Source: Sciscionella sediminilitoris
Lineage (GTDB): Bacteria; Actinomycetota; Actinomycetes; Mycobacteriales; Pseudonocardiaceae
Assembly: GCF_000737195.2 (NCBI RefSeq)
Contig: NZ_JALM01000015.1
Location: 20,075-84,074, forward strand
Reading direction: 5' to 3'
Length of the DNA stretch: 64,000 nt
The notes under the pieces were generated by a model that saw only the letters and a program-made list of their open reading frames with translations, searched no databases and had not been told where the DNA came from. Numbering within the stretch: position 1 is the first letter of the stretch; each line of letters starts with the position of its first letter. The translations under genes and the position numbers were made by a program. This document shows positions 44,082 through 54,299 of the stretch, in pieces.

Positions 44082-45430
44082 CCGGAGCCCGCCCCGCGCG
44101 CGGCGAGGGCGAGCAGGTCGGCCAGTTCGGTGAACTCCGCGCTTTCCGGATCGAGGCGCGCGCACCCGATCCGGATACAGGGCTGCTGCGGGGATCCGCT
44201 GTAGTAGCGCGAACCGGGACTGGCGGCGATCCCATGCGCGGCAAGGGTGACGAGTGCGTCGGTTTCCTCGTGCACCCGCATCCAGACGACGAACCCCTCG
44301 GCGCCCTGTGCGGGCACGTTCCGCTCGGCGAGGGCGCGCAGGAGCGCGGCGCTGCGTTCGGCGTAGCGCTCCCGTGCTTCGGTCAGCCGCCGCGCGTCGG
44401 CGGGGTCCTCGAGCAGCGCGGCGAGCGCACCCTGCAGGATGCGGCTGGTCCAGCCGGTGCCGAAACTGCGCAGTACCCGCATCTTGTCGATGAGCTCGCT
44501 CGACCCACCGGCGAGGCCCATGCGCAGATCGGGGCCGTGGGATTTGGAGTAGGAACTGATGAGCACGGTCCGCTCGGGCAGCAGCGCGCCGAGGCTGTGC
44601 GGGGGTGCGGCGGCGAGCGGGCCGAGGCCGTCGTCCTCGATGATCGCGGTGCCGCCCGGTTCGAGGATCTCGGCCAGTTCGGCCCGCCGCGCCGCGGTGA
44701 CCACGTGCCCGCACGCCGAGAGCGAGCGTGGCTGATAGAGGAAAGCCGCCGGTTTGCGGCGCATGGCCTCGGCGAGCTCGTCCGGGAGCGGGCCCGATTC
44801 ATCGCAGCCGACCGGCAGTACCTCGGCGCCGACCAGATCGAGCACATCCAGCAGCCGGGCCGCGGTCGGTTCCTCCACTACGACGCGATCGCCCGCGATC
44901 ACCTGGGTCTGGCAGGCGAGCAGGATTCCCTCATAGCCACCGCCGACCGCCATCAGCGCCTGCGGTTCGAACGGCCAGTGCGCGCGGGCGGCCCGGTCGA
45001 GCGCGGGGGTGACCAGTTCGCGCTGATAGGCGTTGAACCGGGGATCACCGAGCGCGCCCTCCAGCGCGGCACCGAGTTCGGGCAGCAGCGCGGGATCGGG
45101 AGCGGCCAGGGAGAGATCGGTGCGCAACTGCCCGGCGAAGTGCCCGATGCGTTCATAGCGGACCGGATGCGGCACCGAGGGTGGACCGGTGACCACGGTG
45201 CCGTTGCGCCCCTGGGTACGCAGCACCTGATGGCGGCGCAGGATCGCCCAGGCCTCGGCGACCGTGGTCGGGCTGACGTCGAGCTCGGTGGCGACGGCGC
45301 GCACCGGGGCCAGTTTCGCGCCGGGCTCGATATCGCCCTGGCGCACCAGATCGGCGACCGCGGCCGCGATTCCGCGCGCGCTGGCATTGCTGATGTGTGC
45401 GGCGAGCCATGCCGCGGTCACCGTGGGCAT
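44078..45430 (-). CDS. MocR-type regulator (GntR HTH + aminotransferase domain)
   Basis: A 450-residue protein. The N-terminal winged helix (residues about 5-80) contains AAVADLVRQGDIEPGAKLAPVRAVATELDVSPTTVAEAW (in parts); the rest is an aminotransferase I-like domain that should hold PLP on Lys296 in SSYSKSHGPDLRMG. Both parts look intact. A GGAGAGGG-type ribosome site precedes the ATG. It is divergent from the five-gene hydrolase/ABC operon and separated by an inverted repeat, so it most likely controls import and cleavage of an amino-group-bearing compound that reacts with PLP. Confidence 0.88.
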   Translation of the reverse strand: MPTVTAAWLAAHISNASARGIAAAVADLVRQGDIEPGAKLAPVRAVATELDVSPTTVAEAWAILRRHQVLRTQGRNGTVVTGPPSVPHPVRYERIGHFAGQLRTDLSLAAPDPALLPELGAALEGALGDPRFNAYQRELVTPALDRAARAHWPFEPQALMAVGGGYEGILLACQTQVIAGDRVVVEEPTAARLLDVLDLVGAEVLPVGCDESGPLPDELAEAMRRKPAAFLYQPRSLSACGHVVTAARRAELAEILEPGGTAIIEDDGLGPLAAAPPHSLGALLPERTVLISSYSKSHGPDLRMGLAGGSSELIDKMRVLRSFGTGWTSRILQGALAALLEDPADARRLTEARERYAERSAALLRALAERNVPAQGAEGFVVWMRVHEETDALVTLAAHGIAASPGSRYYSGSPQQPCIRIGCARLDPESAEFTELADLLALAARGAGSG

Positions 45431-45456
45431 TCTTTTTCCCTCTCCGGACGGAATTG

Positions 45457-45474
45457 TTTTGTACGGTAACAAAA
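45457..45474. promoter_or_regulatory. Candidate MocR operator
   Basis: TTTTGT-ACGGTA-ACAAAA is an AT-rich inverted repeat 27 bases upstream of the MocR start, in the intergenic space shared with the divergent operon. GntR/MocR-type sites are often of this size, and it stands out from the local GC-rich sequence. Confidence 0.55.
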
Positions 45475-45548
45475 GATCTATTGCGCGGATTATGACCCGT
45501 ACATAAGCTCCCTGACCATTCACTGCTGTGGAATTGAGGAGTCCGGTC

Positions 45549-46523
45549 TTGGCGAAAACCCGTCTGCGTCTCGCGCTCCGGGACTGGGATCACGTGATGC
45601 CACTGGTCACCGGTGCGGTGCGGGCAAAGGGAATCGAGCTCGATCTCGATTTGCGTGCGGTCACCCCGAATGTGCTCGATGAGCCGGACATCGACGGCGG
45701 AGAGACCTCGTTCAGCCGTTATGCGCTCGCCCATGCGGGCGGGGACGACCGGCTGATCGGGCTCCCGGTCTTCGTGATGCGCGGATTCCGGCAGCGTTGC
45801 GTGCTGGTGCGCGCGGATTCCGGACTCACCTCGGCCGCGCAGCTCGCCGGTACCCGCATCGGGCTGACCGGCTGGGTCGATTCCGGCAACACCTGGACCC
45901 GCGCCCTGTTGCGCGAGGCCGGGGTGCCGCTCGATTCGATCCGCTGGACGATCGGGCCGCTGTCCGCGGGCGAGACCGGAAAGGACCGGGTCGGCCCGTT
46001 TTCCTTGCCGCACAACGTGGATGTACTCGGCGAGGGCGACTCGCTGACCGCGGGCCTGGCCGATGGCCGGTTCGACGCCATCTTCACCCCGTTCATGCCG
46101 GAGGAGATGTTCGGCCCGGACTCCCGGTTCCGGCACCTGTACCGCGGCTATCCGGGCGCCGAGGAGGAATACTTCCTGCGCAACGGTTTCGTTCCCGGTA
46201 TCCACCTGCTGACGGTCAAACGTGCTGCGGTGCAAGGGTTTCCCGATGTACTCGACGCGGTTGCGGCGGCCTTCGACGCGGCGAAGCATCACTGGTGGAG
46301 CAGGCGGCGACTGCTCGCCGACACCACACCCTGGTTGCTCGACCAGCTGCGCCACGATGCGCTGCTGTTCGGCGAGGACTGGATGCCCTATGGGCTCACC
46401 GAGAACAAGGCGATGATCGAGGCCTTCTGCGCCGAACTGAACGGGCAGGGCATCGCGCCCGATCCGGTCGATGCCGAGGCCCTGTTCACCGATTTCGTAC
46501 AGCTGACGAACGGAGCATCATGA
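45549..46523 (+). CDS. 4,5-dihydroxyphthalate decarboxylase-like protein
   Basis: A 324-residue protein with the periplasmic-binding-protein type II fold of the dihydroxyphthalate decarboxylase/NMT1-like group. It starts TRLRLALRDWDHVMPLVTGAVRAKGIELDLD, has ETSFSRYALAHAGGDDRLIGLPVFVMRGFRQRCVLVR (in parts), and closes with MPYGLTENKAMIEAF. No signal peptide is present, so it is cytosolic and an enzyme or ligand sensor rather than a transporter subunit. The TTG with GAGGAG eight bases upstream was preferred; a GTG 21 bases earlier is possible. First gene of an operon with an amidase and ABC transporter. Confidence 0.75.
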   Translation: MAKTRLRLALRDWDHVMPLVTGAVRAKGIELDLDLRAVTPNVLDEPDIDGGETSFSRYALAHAGGDDRLIGLPVFVMRGFRQRCVLVRADSGLTSAAQLAGTRIGLTGWVDSGNTWTRALLREAGVPLDSIRWTIGPLSAGETGKDRVGPFSLPHNVDVLGEGDSLTAGLADGRFDAIFTPFMPEEMFGPDSRFRHLYRGYPGAEEEYFLRNGFVPGIHLLTVKRAAVQGFPDVLDAVAAAFDAAKHHWWSRRRLLADTTPWLLDQLRHDALLFGEDWMPYGLTENKAMIEAFCAELNGQGIAPDPVDAEALFTDFVQLTNGAS

Positions 46524-47329
46524 GAGTCGCGATCGGACAGTTCGCGGTCGAGGAGGACTGGCGAGCCAATGCCGGGAAGGCGCGGGGTTATCTGCGCGAG
46601 GCGAGCGCGGCCGGGGCCGATCTGCTCGTGCTGCCCGAGGATTCGATGGCGCTGTTCATCGAGGAACCGGGCAGGATCCGGGACGCGGCCCAGCCGGTGG
46701 ACGGACCGTACGTCACCGCGCTGCGCGCGGAATCCGCGGAATCCCCGGATATGACAACGGTCTTCGGCATGCACGAGCCCGGCATCGACGGCAAGGTGTA
46801 CAACACGCTGGTCGCGATCCGCGGCGGCGAGGTGCTGGCCACCTATCGCAAGCTGCACCTCTACGACGCGTTCGGGGCGCGGGAATCCGACCGGGTGGCA
46901 CCGGGTTCCGGTGCACCGGTGGTCATCGACTGCGCGGGCTGGAAGATCGGCCTGATGACCTGTTACGACGTGCGGTTCCCGGAACTGGCCCGGCTGCTCG
47001 TGGACGCGGGCGCCCAGGCGATCGCCTGCCCGACCGCATGGGTGCGCGGCCCGCTCAAGGAATGGCACTGGGAGGTCATGGTGACCGCGCGGGCACTGGA
47101 CAACACCTGTTATCTGGTCGGCGCCGGGGAATGCGGGCGGCGCAACATCGGGTCGAGCCTCGTGGTGGATCCGCTCGGCACCGCGGTGGCCAGGCTCGGC
47201 TCCCGGCCGGGGCTGCTGCTCGCCGAACTGGATCCGGAACTGCTTGCCACGGCACGGGAAAACCTGCCGGTGCTGGCGAACCGGCGGTTCCGGGTCGACC
47301 CGACGGTGCGGGAACTCGCGGCGCCATGA
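46520..47329 (+). CDS. Nitrilase-superfamily carbon-nitrogen hydrolase
   Basis: A 269-residue hydrolase of the Nit/omega-amidase branch. The catalytic Glu-Lys-Cys triad is complete: Glu40 in LVLPEDS, Lys111 in YRKLHLYD and Cys148 in MTCYDVRFPEL. This branch usually cleaves C-N bonds of carboxamides such as deaminated glutathione, omega-amides or carbamyl compounds, not nitriles. The ATG overlaps the stop of the decarboxylase-like gene and the stop overlaps the next start (both ATGA), so it is embedded in the import operon and probably acts on the imported compound. Confidence 0.88.
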   Translation: MRVAIGQFAVEEDWRANAGKARGYLREASAAGADLLVLPEDSMALFIEEPGRIRDAAQPVDGPYVTALRAESAESPDMTTVFGMHEPGIDGKVYNTLVAIRGGEVLATYRKLHLYDAFGARESDRVAPGSGAPVVIDCAGWKIGLMTCYDVRFPELARLLVDAGAQAIACPTAWVRGPLKEWHWEVMVTARALDNTCYLVGAGECGRRNIGSSLVVDPLGTAVARLGSRPGLLLAELDPELLATARENLPVLANRRFRVDPTVRELAAP

Positions 47330-48255
47330 AACGGGGTCTGCTGCTCGTCCTGGTCGCCGCGCTGACCGCGGTCAGCGCCTGCGGGGCCAATCCGCCCGAG
47401 GTGGAGGGTTTCCTGCACGGTTCCACCGGAACCGCGGCCTCGGTGCTGCGCCAGCAGACCGATCAGCGGCTGCACGACCGGTTGCCCGCGAAGATCAAGG
47501 CGCGCGGCTCGCTCATCGCGGTGAACAACGGATCCTTCCCGCCCTACACGATCGCCGGTTCGGACGGCCGGGCCCTGCGCGGGGTCTCGGCCGATCTGGC
47601 GACCGCGCTCGGGCAGCTGCTGGGGATCCGGATCGAGAACGTCACCGTTGACGGCCTGCCCAGCCAGCTGACCGGGATCAAGGCGGGCCGCTACGACCTC
47701 ACACTCGGCCCGACCGGGGATTTCCCCAAGCGGCAGAAGCAGAACGACTTCGTGGACTGGGTCAAGGAGTACGTGGTTTTCGCGGTACGCAAGGGAAATC
47801 CGAAGCACATCGGCTCGATCGCGGACACCTGCGGGCTGCGCATCGCCGTGATGTCCGGCGGCTCGGCCGAGGATGTGCTGCGCGAGCAGGTGCACAAGTG
47901 CGCGGCCACGGGGAAACCGGCCCCGAACATCCAGTCCTACAAGGATCAGCCGAGCGCGGTGCTCGCCGTGCAGGCCGATCGCGCGGACGGGTTCTTCTCC
48001 TCCCAGGCCCCGCTGACCTACTTCGTGAACATGGCGGGCAAAGACCTGCAACTGGCCGGAGTCGGGAAACCGAACGGCTTCGACACCCTGTACCAGGGCG
48101 CGGTGGTACCGAAAAACGGCCCGCTGCGCGATGTGCTGACCGCGGCGATCAACGAGCTCGTCCGCAACGGTACCTACGGAAAAATCCTTTCCGCGTGGAA
48201 GGTTTCGCACAACGGCCTCGAACGGGCCGGGATCAATCTGGCGAGGGAATCATGA
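47326..48255 (+). CDS. ABC transporter substrate-binding lipoprotein
   Basis: A 309-residue polar-amino-acid-type (family 3) solute-binding protein. The leader ends in a lipobox, VSAC, with lipidated Cys19, so it is anchored outside the membrane. The fold is seen in [38 protein letters not shown] and [21 protein letters not shown] (in parts), and in [17 protein letters not shown]. It binds the substrate to be imported; the family prefers amino acids, amines and opines. ATGA overlaps on both sides tie it to the hydrolase and permease genes. Confidence 0.88.
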   Translation: MKRGLLLVLVAALTAVSACGANPPEVEGFLHGSTGTAASVLRQQTDQRLHDRLPAKIKARGSLIAVNNGSFPPYTIAGSDGRALRGVSADLATALGQLLGIRIENVTVDGLPSQLTGIKAGRYDLTLGPTGDFPKRQKQNDFVDWVKEYVVFAVRKGNPKHIGSIADTCGLRIAVMSGGSAEDVLREQVHKCAATGKPAPNIQSYKDQPSAVLAVQADRADGFFSSQAPLTYFVNMAGKDLQLAGVGKPNGFDTLYQGAVVPKNGPLRDVLTAAINELVRNGTYGKILSAWKVSHNGLERAGINLARES

Positions 48256-49184
48256 CGATGCTGCACGATTCGCCACCGATCGAGAGCACCGAAGTCGACG
48301 TCGCGGGCGCGCGCAAGGTCCGCCATCCCTGGCGCTGGGTGGCCAGCCTCGTGCTGCTCGTGCTGCTCGCCCAGCTCGTGCACATGCTGGTGACCAACGA
48401 GAATTTCGAATGGGGTGTGGTCGCGAGCTACCTGAACGCGGAGATCATCGGGCAGGGTCTGCTGATGACCCTCGAGCTCACCGTGATCGCGATGCTCATC
48501 GGCATCCTCGGCGGGGTGCTCGTGGCGATCGGCCGGCTCTCCGAGAATCCCTTGCTGCGCGCGGTGTGCTCGGGCTATGTCTGGTTCTTCCGCGGTACAC
48601 CGCTGCTGGTGCAGCTGGTGTTCTGGTACAACATGTCCGCCCTGATGCCGCGGCTCTCGATCGGTATCCCGTTCGGCCCCGCCTTCGCGAACTTCGAGAC
48701 GAACTCCGTGATCACCCCGATGACCGCGGCGATCCTCGGGCTCGGGCTGAACGAGATCGCCTACATGGCCGAGATCGTGCGCGGCGGGCTGATCGCGGTG
48801 GACGGCGGGCAGCAGGAAGCGGCCGCCGCGCTCGGCATGGGGCGGGGACGCACCCTGCGCCGGATCGTGCTGCCCCAGGCGATGCGGTTCATCGTGCCAC
48901 CGACCGGCAGCCAGGTGATCAACATGGCCAAGGCGACCTCGCTGGTGAGCGTGATCGCGCTCGCGGATCTGCTCTACACCGTGCAGTCGGTGTACAACCG
49001 CACCTTCCAGACCATTCCGCTGCTGCTGGTGGCCTGCATCTGGTACCTGGTCATCACCTCGGTGCTGTATGTCGGGCAGTCGTTCATCGAACGGCACTAC
49101 GCCAAGGGCAGCACACGTGCGGCACCGCAGGGATTCCTGGCGTTCGCCCTGCTGCGCCGCCGCAAGCCGGTGAGGAGCGAATGA
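48252..49184 (+). CDS. ABC transporter permease (His/Glu/Gln/Arg type)
   Basis: A 310-residue permease with an N-terminal cytosolic extension, a first membrane segment ([18 protein letters not shown]) and a core of about five more. The EAA loop, ATPase docking site, is visible as [49 protein letters not shown] is the family signature. There is only one permease gene, so it should act as a homodimer with the ATPase encoded next. ATGA overlaps join it to both neighbours. Confidence 0.9.
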   Translation: MTMLHDSPPIESTEVDVAGARKVRHPWRWVASLVLLVLLAQLVHMLVTNENFEWGVVASYLNAEIIGQGLLMTLELTVIAMLIGILGGVLVAIGRLSENPLLRAVCSGYVWFFRGTPLLVQLVFWYNMSALMPRLSIGIPFGPAFANFETNSVITPMTAAILGLGLNEIAYMAEIVRGGLIAVDGGQQEAAAALGMGRGRTLRRIVLPQAMRFIVPPTGSQVINMAKATSLVSVIALADLLYTVQSVYNRTFQTIPLLLVACIWYLVITSVLYVGQSFIERHYAKGSTRAAPQGFLAFALLRRRKPVRSE

Positions 49185-49951
49185 CCATGACCACGCCCAT
49201 GGTGCACGCGAACCAGGTGCGCAAATCCTTCGGCCCGCTCGAGGTGCTGCGCGGTATCGATCTCGACGTGGCTCCCGGTGAGGTGGTCGTCGTTCTCGGC
49301 CCCTCGGGTTCGGGCAAGTCCACGTTTCTGCGCTGTGTCAACCATCTGGAGAGCATCGACGGCGGCTCGATCCACGTGGCCGGTGAGCTCATCGGCCACC
49401 GGGTGCACGGCAGGACGGTGCATCATCTGCGCCCGTCCCGGATCACCGCGCAACGCCGCCACATCGGCATGGTTTTCCAGCAGTTCAACCTGTTCCCGCA
49501 TCTGACCGTGCTCGGCAACATCATCGAGGCACCGGTCGGGGTCGCCGGTGCGGCCAAGTCCGATGCGCTGCGGCACGCCAGGGAACTGCTCGACCGGGTC
49601 GGGCTCGCGGAGAAGGCGGACGCCTACCCGAAGCAGCTCTCCGGCGGTCAGCAGCAGCGGGTCGCGATCGCGCGGGCCCTTGCCATGCGGCCGAAACTGA
49701 TGCTGTTCGACGAGCCGACGAGCGCGCTCGACCCGGAACTGGTCGGGGAAGTGTTGCAGACCATGAAGAAACTCGCCGAGGACGGGCTGACCATGGTCGT
49801 GGTGACGCACGAGATCGGGTTCGCGCGGGAGGTCGCCGACCGGGTGGTGTTCATGGACGGCGGGGTGATCGTCGAACAGGGACCGCCCGCCGAGGTACTG
49901 GACAATCCGCGCGCGGAACGCACCAAGGCGTTCCTCAACCAGGTCCGGTGA
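49181..49951 (+). CDS. ABC transporter ATP-binding protein (GlnQ-like)
   Basis: A 256-residue ATPase. Walker [10 protein letters not shown] begins at residue 40, the Q loop is in [18 protein letters not shown], the signature is [16 protein letters not shown], Walker [15 protein letters not shown] and the H loop [22 protein letters not shown]. This pattern is that of GlnQ/HisP-type importers. It is the fifth and last gene of the overlapping operon and powers uptake by the adjacent permease. The stop is 22 bases from the convergent hspR. Confidence 0.92.
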   Translation: MTMTTPMVHANQVRKSFGPLEVLRGIDLDVAPGEVVVVLGPSGSGKSTFLRCVNHLESIDGGSIHVAGELIGHRVHGRTVHHLRPSRITAQRRHIGMVFQQFNLFPHLTVLGNIIEAPVGVAGAAKSDALRHARELLDRVGLAEKADAYPKQLSGGQQQRVAIARALAMRPKLMLFDEPTSALDPELVGEVLQTMKKLAEDGLTMVVVTHEIGFAREVADRVVFMDGGVIVEQGPPAEVLDNPRAERTKAFLNQVR

Positions 49952-49973
49952 GGTCCAGCGTCCGCGGCAGGTC

Positions 49974-50423
49974 TCAGCGCCGCGGCGGACGACGGCGCGG
50001 ATTCCACACCACGAGCGAGGTGTTCTGCTCGCGCACCGGCACGATCTCGTTGCGGTAGGAACGGTGGATCGCCGCGGCCGCCTGGGAAGCCGCCGCCTGG
50101 GTCGCGGCGAGTTCCTCGGTGAGCTCGGTGATCTTGGCACGCAGCGCATCGACCTGGTTCTCCAGCTCGATGATCCGCTTGATGCCCGCGAGATTGACGC
50201 CCTGTTCCTGGGAGAGCCGCTGCACCTCGCGCAGCAGGGCGATGTCCCGCACGGAATAGCGCCGCCCGCCCCCGCTCGACCGGCCGGGCGAAACAAGGCC
50301 CAGCCGGTCGTAGGAGCGCAGGGTCTGCGCATGCAGTCCGGAAAGCTGCGCCGCGACCGAGATGACGTACACCGGCGCATCGGCGTCCGGGGGTGCCATT
50401 CTCGGGTCGAACTCGGCGTTCAT
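49974..50423 (-). CDS. hspR: Heat-shock repressor HspR
   Basis: A 149-residue MerR-type repressor. The helix-turn-helix YVISVAAQLSGLHAQTLRSYDRLGLVSPGRSSGGGRRYS (in parts) is diagnostic for HspR, followed by a coiled-coil dimerisation helix (ELENQVDALRAKITELTEEL). HspR binds HAIR sites with DnaK as co-repressor, giving feedback control of the Hsp70 operon. It is the last gene of that operon and its ATG overlaps the dnaJ stop by one base of ATGA. Two HAIR-like sites lie upstream of dnaK. Confidence 0.95.
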   Translation of the reverse strand: MNAEFDPRMAPPDADAPVYVISVAAQLSGLHAQTLRSYDRLGLVSPGRSSGGGRRYSVRDIALLREVQRLSQEQGVNLAGIKRIIELENQVDALRAKITELTEELAATQAAASQAAAAIHRSYRNEIVPVREQNTSLVVWNPRRRPPRR

Positions 50424-51613
50424 CAGTCAGCCCCGTCCAGCATCGCGTCCAGTTCGGCGCGCGGGTTGTCCTCACCGATGGCTTCGGCGTAGGACTCGAG
50501 AGCCTTGCGCGCCTTCGCATCGATGGTAGCCGGGACCGCCACCTTCAGGGTGACGAGCAGGTCACCGGTCTGACCGTCCCGTTTGGCCACGCCCTTGCCC
50601 CTGGCACGCAGGGTGCGCCCGGAGGCGGTGCCCGACGGCACCTTCATGCTGACCTTGCCGTCCAGGGTGGGCACGGTCAGCGTGGTGCCGAACACCAGCT
50701 CCGGATAGGTGACCGGGACGGTGATCGTCAGATCGTTGCCGGAGCGCCCGAACACCTTGTGCGGGGAGACGTGCACGACGACGAACAGGTCACCGCTCGG
50801 TCCCTTGTTGGCGCCCGGCTCGCCCTGCCCGGCGAGCCGGATCCGCTGCAGGTCCTCGACACCGGGCGGGATCCGCACGGTCAGGGTGCGCGTCTTCGTG
50901 GACACCCCGCTGCCGCCGCATTCCGGGCACGGGGTCTCGATGATCCGCCCCGTTCCCCGGCAGTCGCGGCAGGGTTCGGAGAACGCGAACGCGCCCTGAC
51001 TGGAGGAAACCAGCCCGGAACCGTGGCAGGTGGCGCACTGGTGCGCGTTCGTGCCCGGTTTCGCGCCGTTGCCGTGACAGGTGTCGCAGGTGGCCGGGGC
51101 GGAGAGCCGCAGCGGTACGGTCGCGCCCTTGATCGACTCGGTGAAGTCGATACGGATCTCGGTCTCCACATCCTCGCCGCGCCGCGGCCGGGCGGCACTC
51201 GCGCTCGCGCCCGAGCGCCCGCGGCCGAACAGCCCGCCGAGGATGTCCCCGAGTCCGCCGCCTGCCTGGCCGGTCCCGGTCTGCATGTTGCCGAACAGGT
51301 CGCTGATGTCGAACCCGCCCGGCCCCTGCTGGCCGCCCATGTTCGGGAAACCGCCGCCGGAGAACCGGCCGCCGGAACCGAACATCGAACGCGCCTCGTC
51401 GTACTGCTTGCGCTTCTCCGGATCGGAGAGCACCCCGTACGCCTCGGAGACGGCCTTGAACTTCTGCTCGGCCTTGGCGTTGCCGGGATTCGCGTCGGGA
51501 TGGTTCTCCCGCGCGAGTTTGCGGTACGACTTCTTGATCTCGTCCGCGGAGGCGGAGGAGGAAACACCGAGCTCGGCGTAGAAATCCTTGTCGATCCAGT
51601 CCCGTGCGGTCAT
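50423..51613 (-). CDS. dnaJ: Chaperone DnaJ
   Basis: A 396-residue type I Hsp40. The J domain includes KKSYRKLARENHPDANPGN with the HPD triad that stimulates DnaK; a Gly/Phe-rich linker (SGGRFSGGGFPNMGG) follows, then four zinc-binding repeats CDTCHGNG, CATCHGSG, CRDCRGTG and CPECGGSG, and the substrate-binding C-terminal domains. It works with DnaK and GrpE in folding. It lies 28 bases after grpE and overlaps hspR, which fits the actinobacterial dnaK-grpE-dnaJ-hspR order. Confidence 0.96.
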   Translation of the reverse strand: MTARDWIDKDFYAELGVSSSASADEIKKSYRKLARENHPDANPGNAKAEQKFKAVSEAYGVLSDPEKRKQYDEARSMFGSGGRFSGGGFPNMGGQQGPGGFDISDLFGNMQTGTGQAGGGLGDILGGLFGRGRSGASASAARPRRGEDVETEIRIDFTESIKGATVPLRLSAPATCDTCHGNGAKPGTNAHQCATCHGSGLVSSSQGAFAFSEPCRDCRGTGRIIETPCPECGGSGVSTKTRTLTVRIPPGVEDLQRIRLAGQGEPGANKGPSGDLFVVVHVSPHKVFGRSGNDLTITVPVTYPELVFGTTLTVPTLDGKVSMKVPSGTASGRTLRARGKGVAKRDGQTGDLLVTLKVAVPATIDAKARKALESYAEAIGEDNPRAELDAMLDGAD

Positions 51614-51641
51614 CGTGGTGTCCCTCCTTCCGCTACCGCGT

Positions 51642-52322
51642 TCATTGCTGCTGTTCGGGTGCCGCGAACTCCTCGGAACCGGCGGGTTCCTCGCCCGCGG
51701 GCGCCTCGTAGTCGGTCACCGCGACCATGGCGTTGCGCACCACCTTCTCGCCGATCCTGTACCCGCGGCGCAGCACCGCGGTCACGGTCGGCCCCTCCAC
51801 CTCGGCGGAGGTGTTGTGCTGCACGGCCTCGTGCACGTTCGGGTCGAACGGCTCGTTCTCGGTACCGAACGATTCCAGGCCCGCCTGCTGCAGCACTCCG
51901 GTGAGCTTGTCCGCGACGGACTTGAAGGCACCGGTGAGGTCGCCGTGCTGGGCGGCCCGCTCGATGTCGTCCACCACGGTGAGCAGTTCGGCGACCAGTC
52001 CGGCCTTGGCGTTCACCGCCGAGACCTCGCGGTCACGTTCCACCCTTCGCCGGTAGTTGGCGTACTCGGCCTGCAGGCGCTGCAGGTCCGCGGTGCGCTC
52101 CTCGAGCTGCTTGGCGGTGTCCGACTGCGGCGCGGCACCGGCCTCAGCGGCTTCCGGCATCTCCACCTCGATGGCTGCTTCGTCCGTCTCGGCCGCTTCG
52201 GTCGCTTCCTCGGCGGCCCGCGCCTCGCCGGTCTCGGGATCGACCTTGCGCCGATCCCGGACCACCACGCGCGGCTCCTCCGGTCCCGTGCCGTCCTCGT
52301 TCTGCTGGTTCTCGGACGCCAT
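51642..52322 (-). CDS. grpE: Nucleotide exchange factor GrpE
   Basis: A 226-residue GrpE. After an acidic, low-complexity N-terminal third rich in Glu and Ala, the coiled-coil helix (AKQLEERTADLQRLQAEYANYRRRVERDRE, in parts) leads into the four-helix bundle and beta domain with NEPFDPNVHEAVQH and VTAVLRRGYRIGEKVVRNAMVAV. It releases ADP from DnaK. It begins two bases after the dnaK stop. Confidence 0.95.
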   Translation of the reverse strand: MASENQQNEDGTGPEEPRVVVRDRRKVDPETGEARAAEEATEAAETDEAAIEVEMPEAAEAGAAPQSDTAKQLEERTADLQRLQAEYANYRRRVERDREVSAVNAKAGLVAELLTVVDDIERAAQHGDLTGAFKSVADKLTGVLQQAGLESFGTENEPFDPNVHEAVQHNTSAEVEGPTVTAVLRRGYRIGEKVVRNAMVAVTDYEAPAGEEPAGSEEFAAPEQQQ

Positions 52323-52324
52323 CG

Positions 52325-54181
52325 TTACTTCTTCTTCTCGTCCTCATCGACGATCTCGGCGTCGACGACATCCTCGGCACCGGCGTCCTTGGCCTCGGCT
52401 CCGGATGCGGCGCCCTCGGCACCACCGGCGGCCTCGGCACCCGAGTCCGCGTACATCGACTGGCCGATGGCCTGGGACTCCTGGGCGAGCTTCTCCACGC
52501 TGGCCTTGATGCGCTCGATGTCCTCGCCCTTGAGGGCTTCCTTGGCTTCGTCGATCGCGGCGTTGACCTTGGTCTTGACCTCGTCCGGGACCTTCTCGTC
52601 GTTGTCCTTGACGAACTTCTCGGTCTGGTAGACCAGCGTCTCGGCCTGGTTGCGGACCTCGGCCTCCTCGCGGCGCTGCTTGTCCTCCTCCGCGTGCGCC
52701 TCGGCGTCCTTGACCATGCGGTCGATGTCCTCCTGCCCGAGGGCGGAGCCACCGGTGATCTGCATGCCCTGTTCCTTGCCCGTGGCCATGTCCTTGGCGT
52801 TCACGTGCACGATGCCGTTGGCGTCGATGTCGAAGCTGACCTCGATCTGCGGCACGCCACGCGGTGCGGGCGGGATCCCGGTCAGGTCGAAGGTGCCCAG
52901 CTTCTTGTTGTAGGCGGCGATCTCGCGCTCACCCTGGAAGACCTGGATACCGACCGTGGTCTGGTTGTCGTCCGCGGTGGAGAAGATCTCGGACTTCTTG
53001 GTCGGGATCGTGGTGTTGCGCTCGATGAGCTTGGTCATCACGCCACCCTTGGTCTCGATGCCGAGGGAAAGCGGGGTCACGTCCAGCAGCAGGACGTCCT
53101 TGACCTCACCCTTGAGCACACCGGCCTGCAGCGCGGCACCGACCGCGACGACCTCGTCCGGGTTGACGCCCTTGTTCGGCTCCTTGCCGGCGAGCTCCTT
53201 GACCAGGTCCGCGACCGCGGGCATCCGGGTGGAACCACCGACGAGCACGATGTGGTCGATGTCGCCGATCTTGATGCCCGCGTCCCGGACCACGTTGTTG
53301 AACGGGGTCTTGGTGCGGTCCAGCAGGTCCGAGGTGATCCGCTGGAACTCCGCGCGGGACAGCGTCTCGTCCAGGAACAGCGGGTTCTTGTCGCCGTCCA
53401 CGGTGATGTAGGGCAGGTTGATGCTGGCGCTGGAGGAGCTGGAGAGTTCAATCTTCGCCTTCTCCGCGGCCTCCCGGATGCGCTGCAGCGCCATCTTGTC
53501 CTTGGTGAGGTCCATGCCGTTGGCGCTCTTGAACCGGTCCACCAGCCAGTCGACGATGCGCTGGTCCCAGTCGTCCCCGCCGAGGTGGTTGTCCCCGGAG
53601 GTCGCGCGGACCTCGACGACGCCGTCGCCCACTTCGAGCAGGGAGACGTCGAAGGTGCCGCCACCGAGGTCGAAGACCAGGATGGTCTGTTCCTTCTCGC
53701 CCTTCTCCAGGCCGTAGGCCAGCGCTGCGGCGGTCGGCTCGTTCACGATCCGCAGCACGTTCAGCCCGGCGATCTGCCCGGCTTCCTTGGTGGCCTGACG
53801 CTGCGCGTCCTCGAAGTAGGCGGGGACGGTGATCACCGCGTCCGCGACATCCTCGCCGAGGTAGGACTCCGCGTCCCGCTTGAGCTTCATCAGCACGCGC
53901 GCCGAGATCTCCTGCGAGGTGTACTTCTTGCCGTCGAACTCGTCGGTGTGCCAGTCGGTGCCCATGTGCCGCTTGACCGAACGGATGGTCCGGTCCACGT
54001 TGGTGACCGCCTGGTTCTTCGCGGACTGCCCGGTGAGCACCTCGCCGTTCTTGGCGAAGGCGACGATCGACGGGGTGGTACGGGCACCCTCGGAGTTGGC
54101 GATGACCGTCGGCTCACCGCCCTCGAGGACGGAGACGACCGAGTTGGTCGTGCCGAGGTCGATACCGACCGCTCGCGCCAT
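52325..54181 (-). CDS. dnaK: Chaperone DnaK (Hsp70)
   Basis: A 618-residue Hsp70. The ATPase domain opens with [20 protein letters not shown] and has the phosphate motifs [14 protein letters not shown] and [12 protein letters not shown]; the substrate domain follows [27 protein letters not shown] (in parts), and a helical lid ends in an acidic tail with [15 protein letters not shown]. It also serves as HspR co-repressor (established in Streptomyces). A GGAGG ribosome site fixes the ATG at 54181. The promoter carries two HAIR sites. Confidence 0.97.
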   Translation of the reverse strand: MARAVGIDLGTTNSVVSVLEGGEPTVIANSEGARTTPSIVAFAKNGEVLTGQSAKNQAVTNVDRTIRSVKRHMGTDWHTDEFDGKKYTSQEISARVLMKLKRDAESYLGEDVADAVITVPAYFEDAQRQATKEAGQIAGLNVLRIVNEPTAAALAYGLEKGEKEQTILVFDLGGGTFDVSLLEVGDGVVEVRATSGDNHLGGDDWDQRIVDWLVDRFKSANGMDLTKDKMALQRIREAAEKAKIELSSSSSASINLPYITVDGDKNPLFLDETLSRAEFQRITSDLLDRTKTPFNNVVRDAGIKIGDIDHIVLVGGSTRMPAVADLVKELAGKEPNKGVNPDEVVAVGAALQAGVLKGEVKDVLLLDVTPLSLGIETKGGVMTKLIERNTTIPTKKSEIFSTADDNQTTVGIQVFQGEREIAAYNKKLGTFDLTGIPPAPRGVPQIEVSFDIDANGIVHVNAKDMATGKEQGMQITGGSALGQEDIDRMVKDAEAHAEEDKQRREEAEVRNQAETLVYQTEKFVKDNDEKVPDEVKTKVNAAIDEAKEALKGEDIERIKASVEKLAQESQAIGQSMYADSGAEAAGGAEGAASGAEAKDAGAEDVVDAEIVDEDEKKK

Positions 54182-54246
54182 GGGACTACCTCCTAGCTTG
54201 TTCTGCTCTGGTGTCGGCCGCTGCTGCACGCGCGGCTCCTACGCCA

Positions 54247-54267
54247 CGTGAGTGGACCTAACTCAAG
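54247..54267. promoter_or_regulatory. HAIR site 1 upstream of dnaK
   Basis: On the dnaK strand this reads CTTGAGT-N7-ACTCACG, 13 of 14 matches to the HspR-associated inverted repeat (CTTGAGT-N7-ACTCAAG). It lies 65 bases before the dnaK start, where HspR repression would act. Confidence 0.88.
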
Positions 54268-54299
54268 TCTGCCTTGTTGCGAATCGTTCGTCAAGCAAC

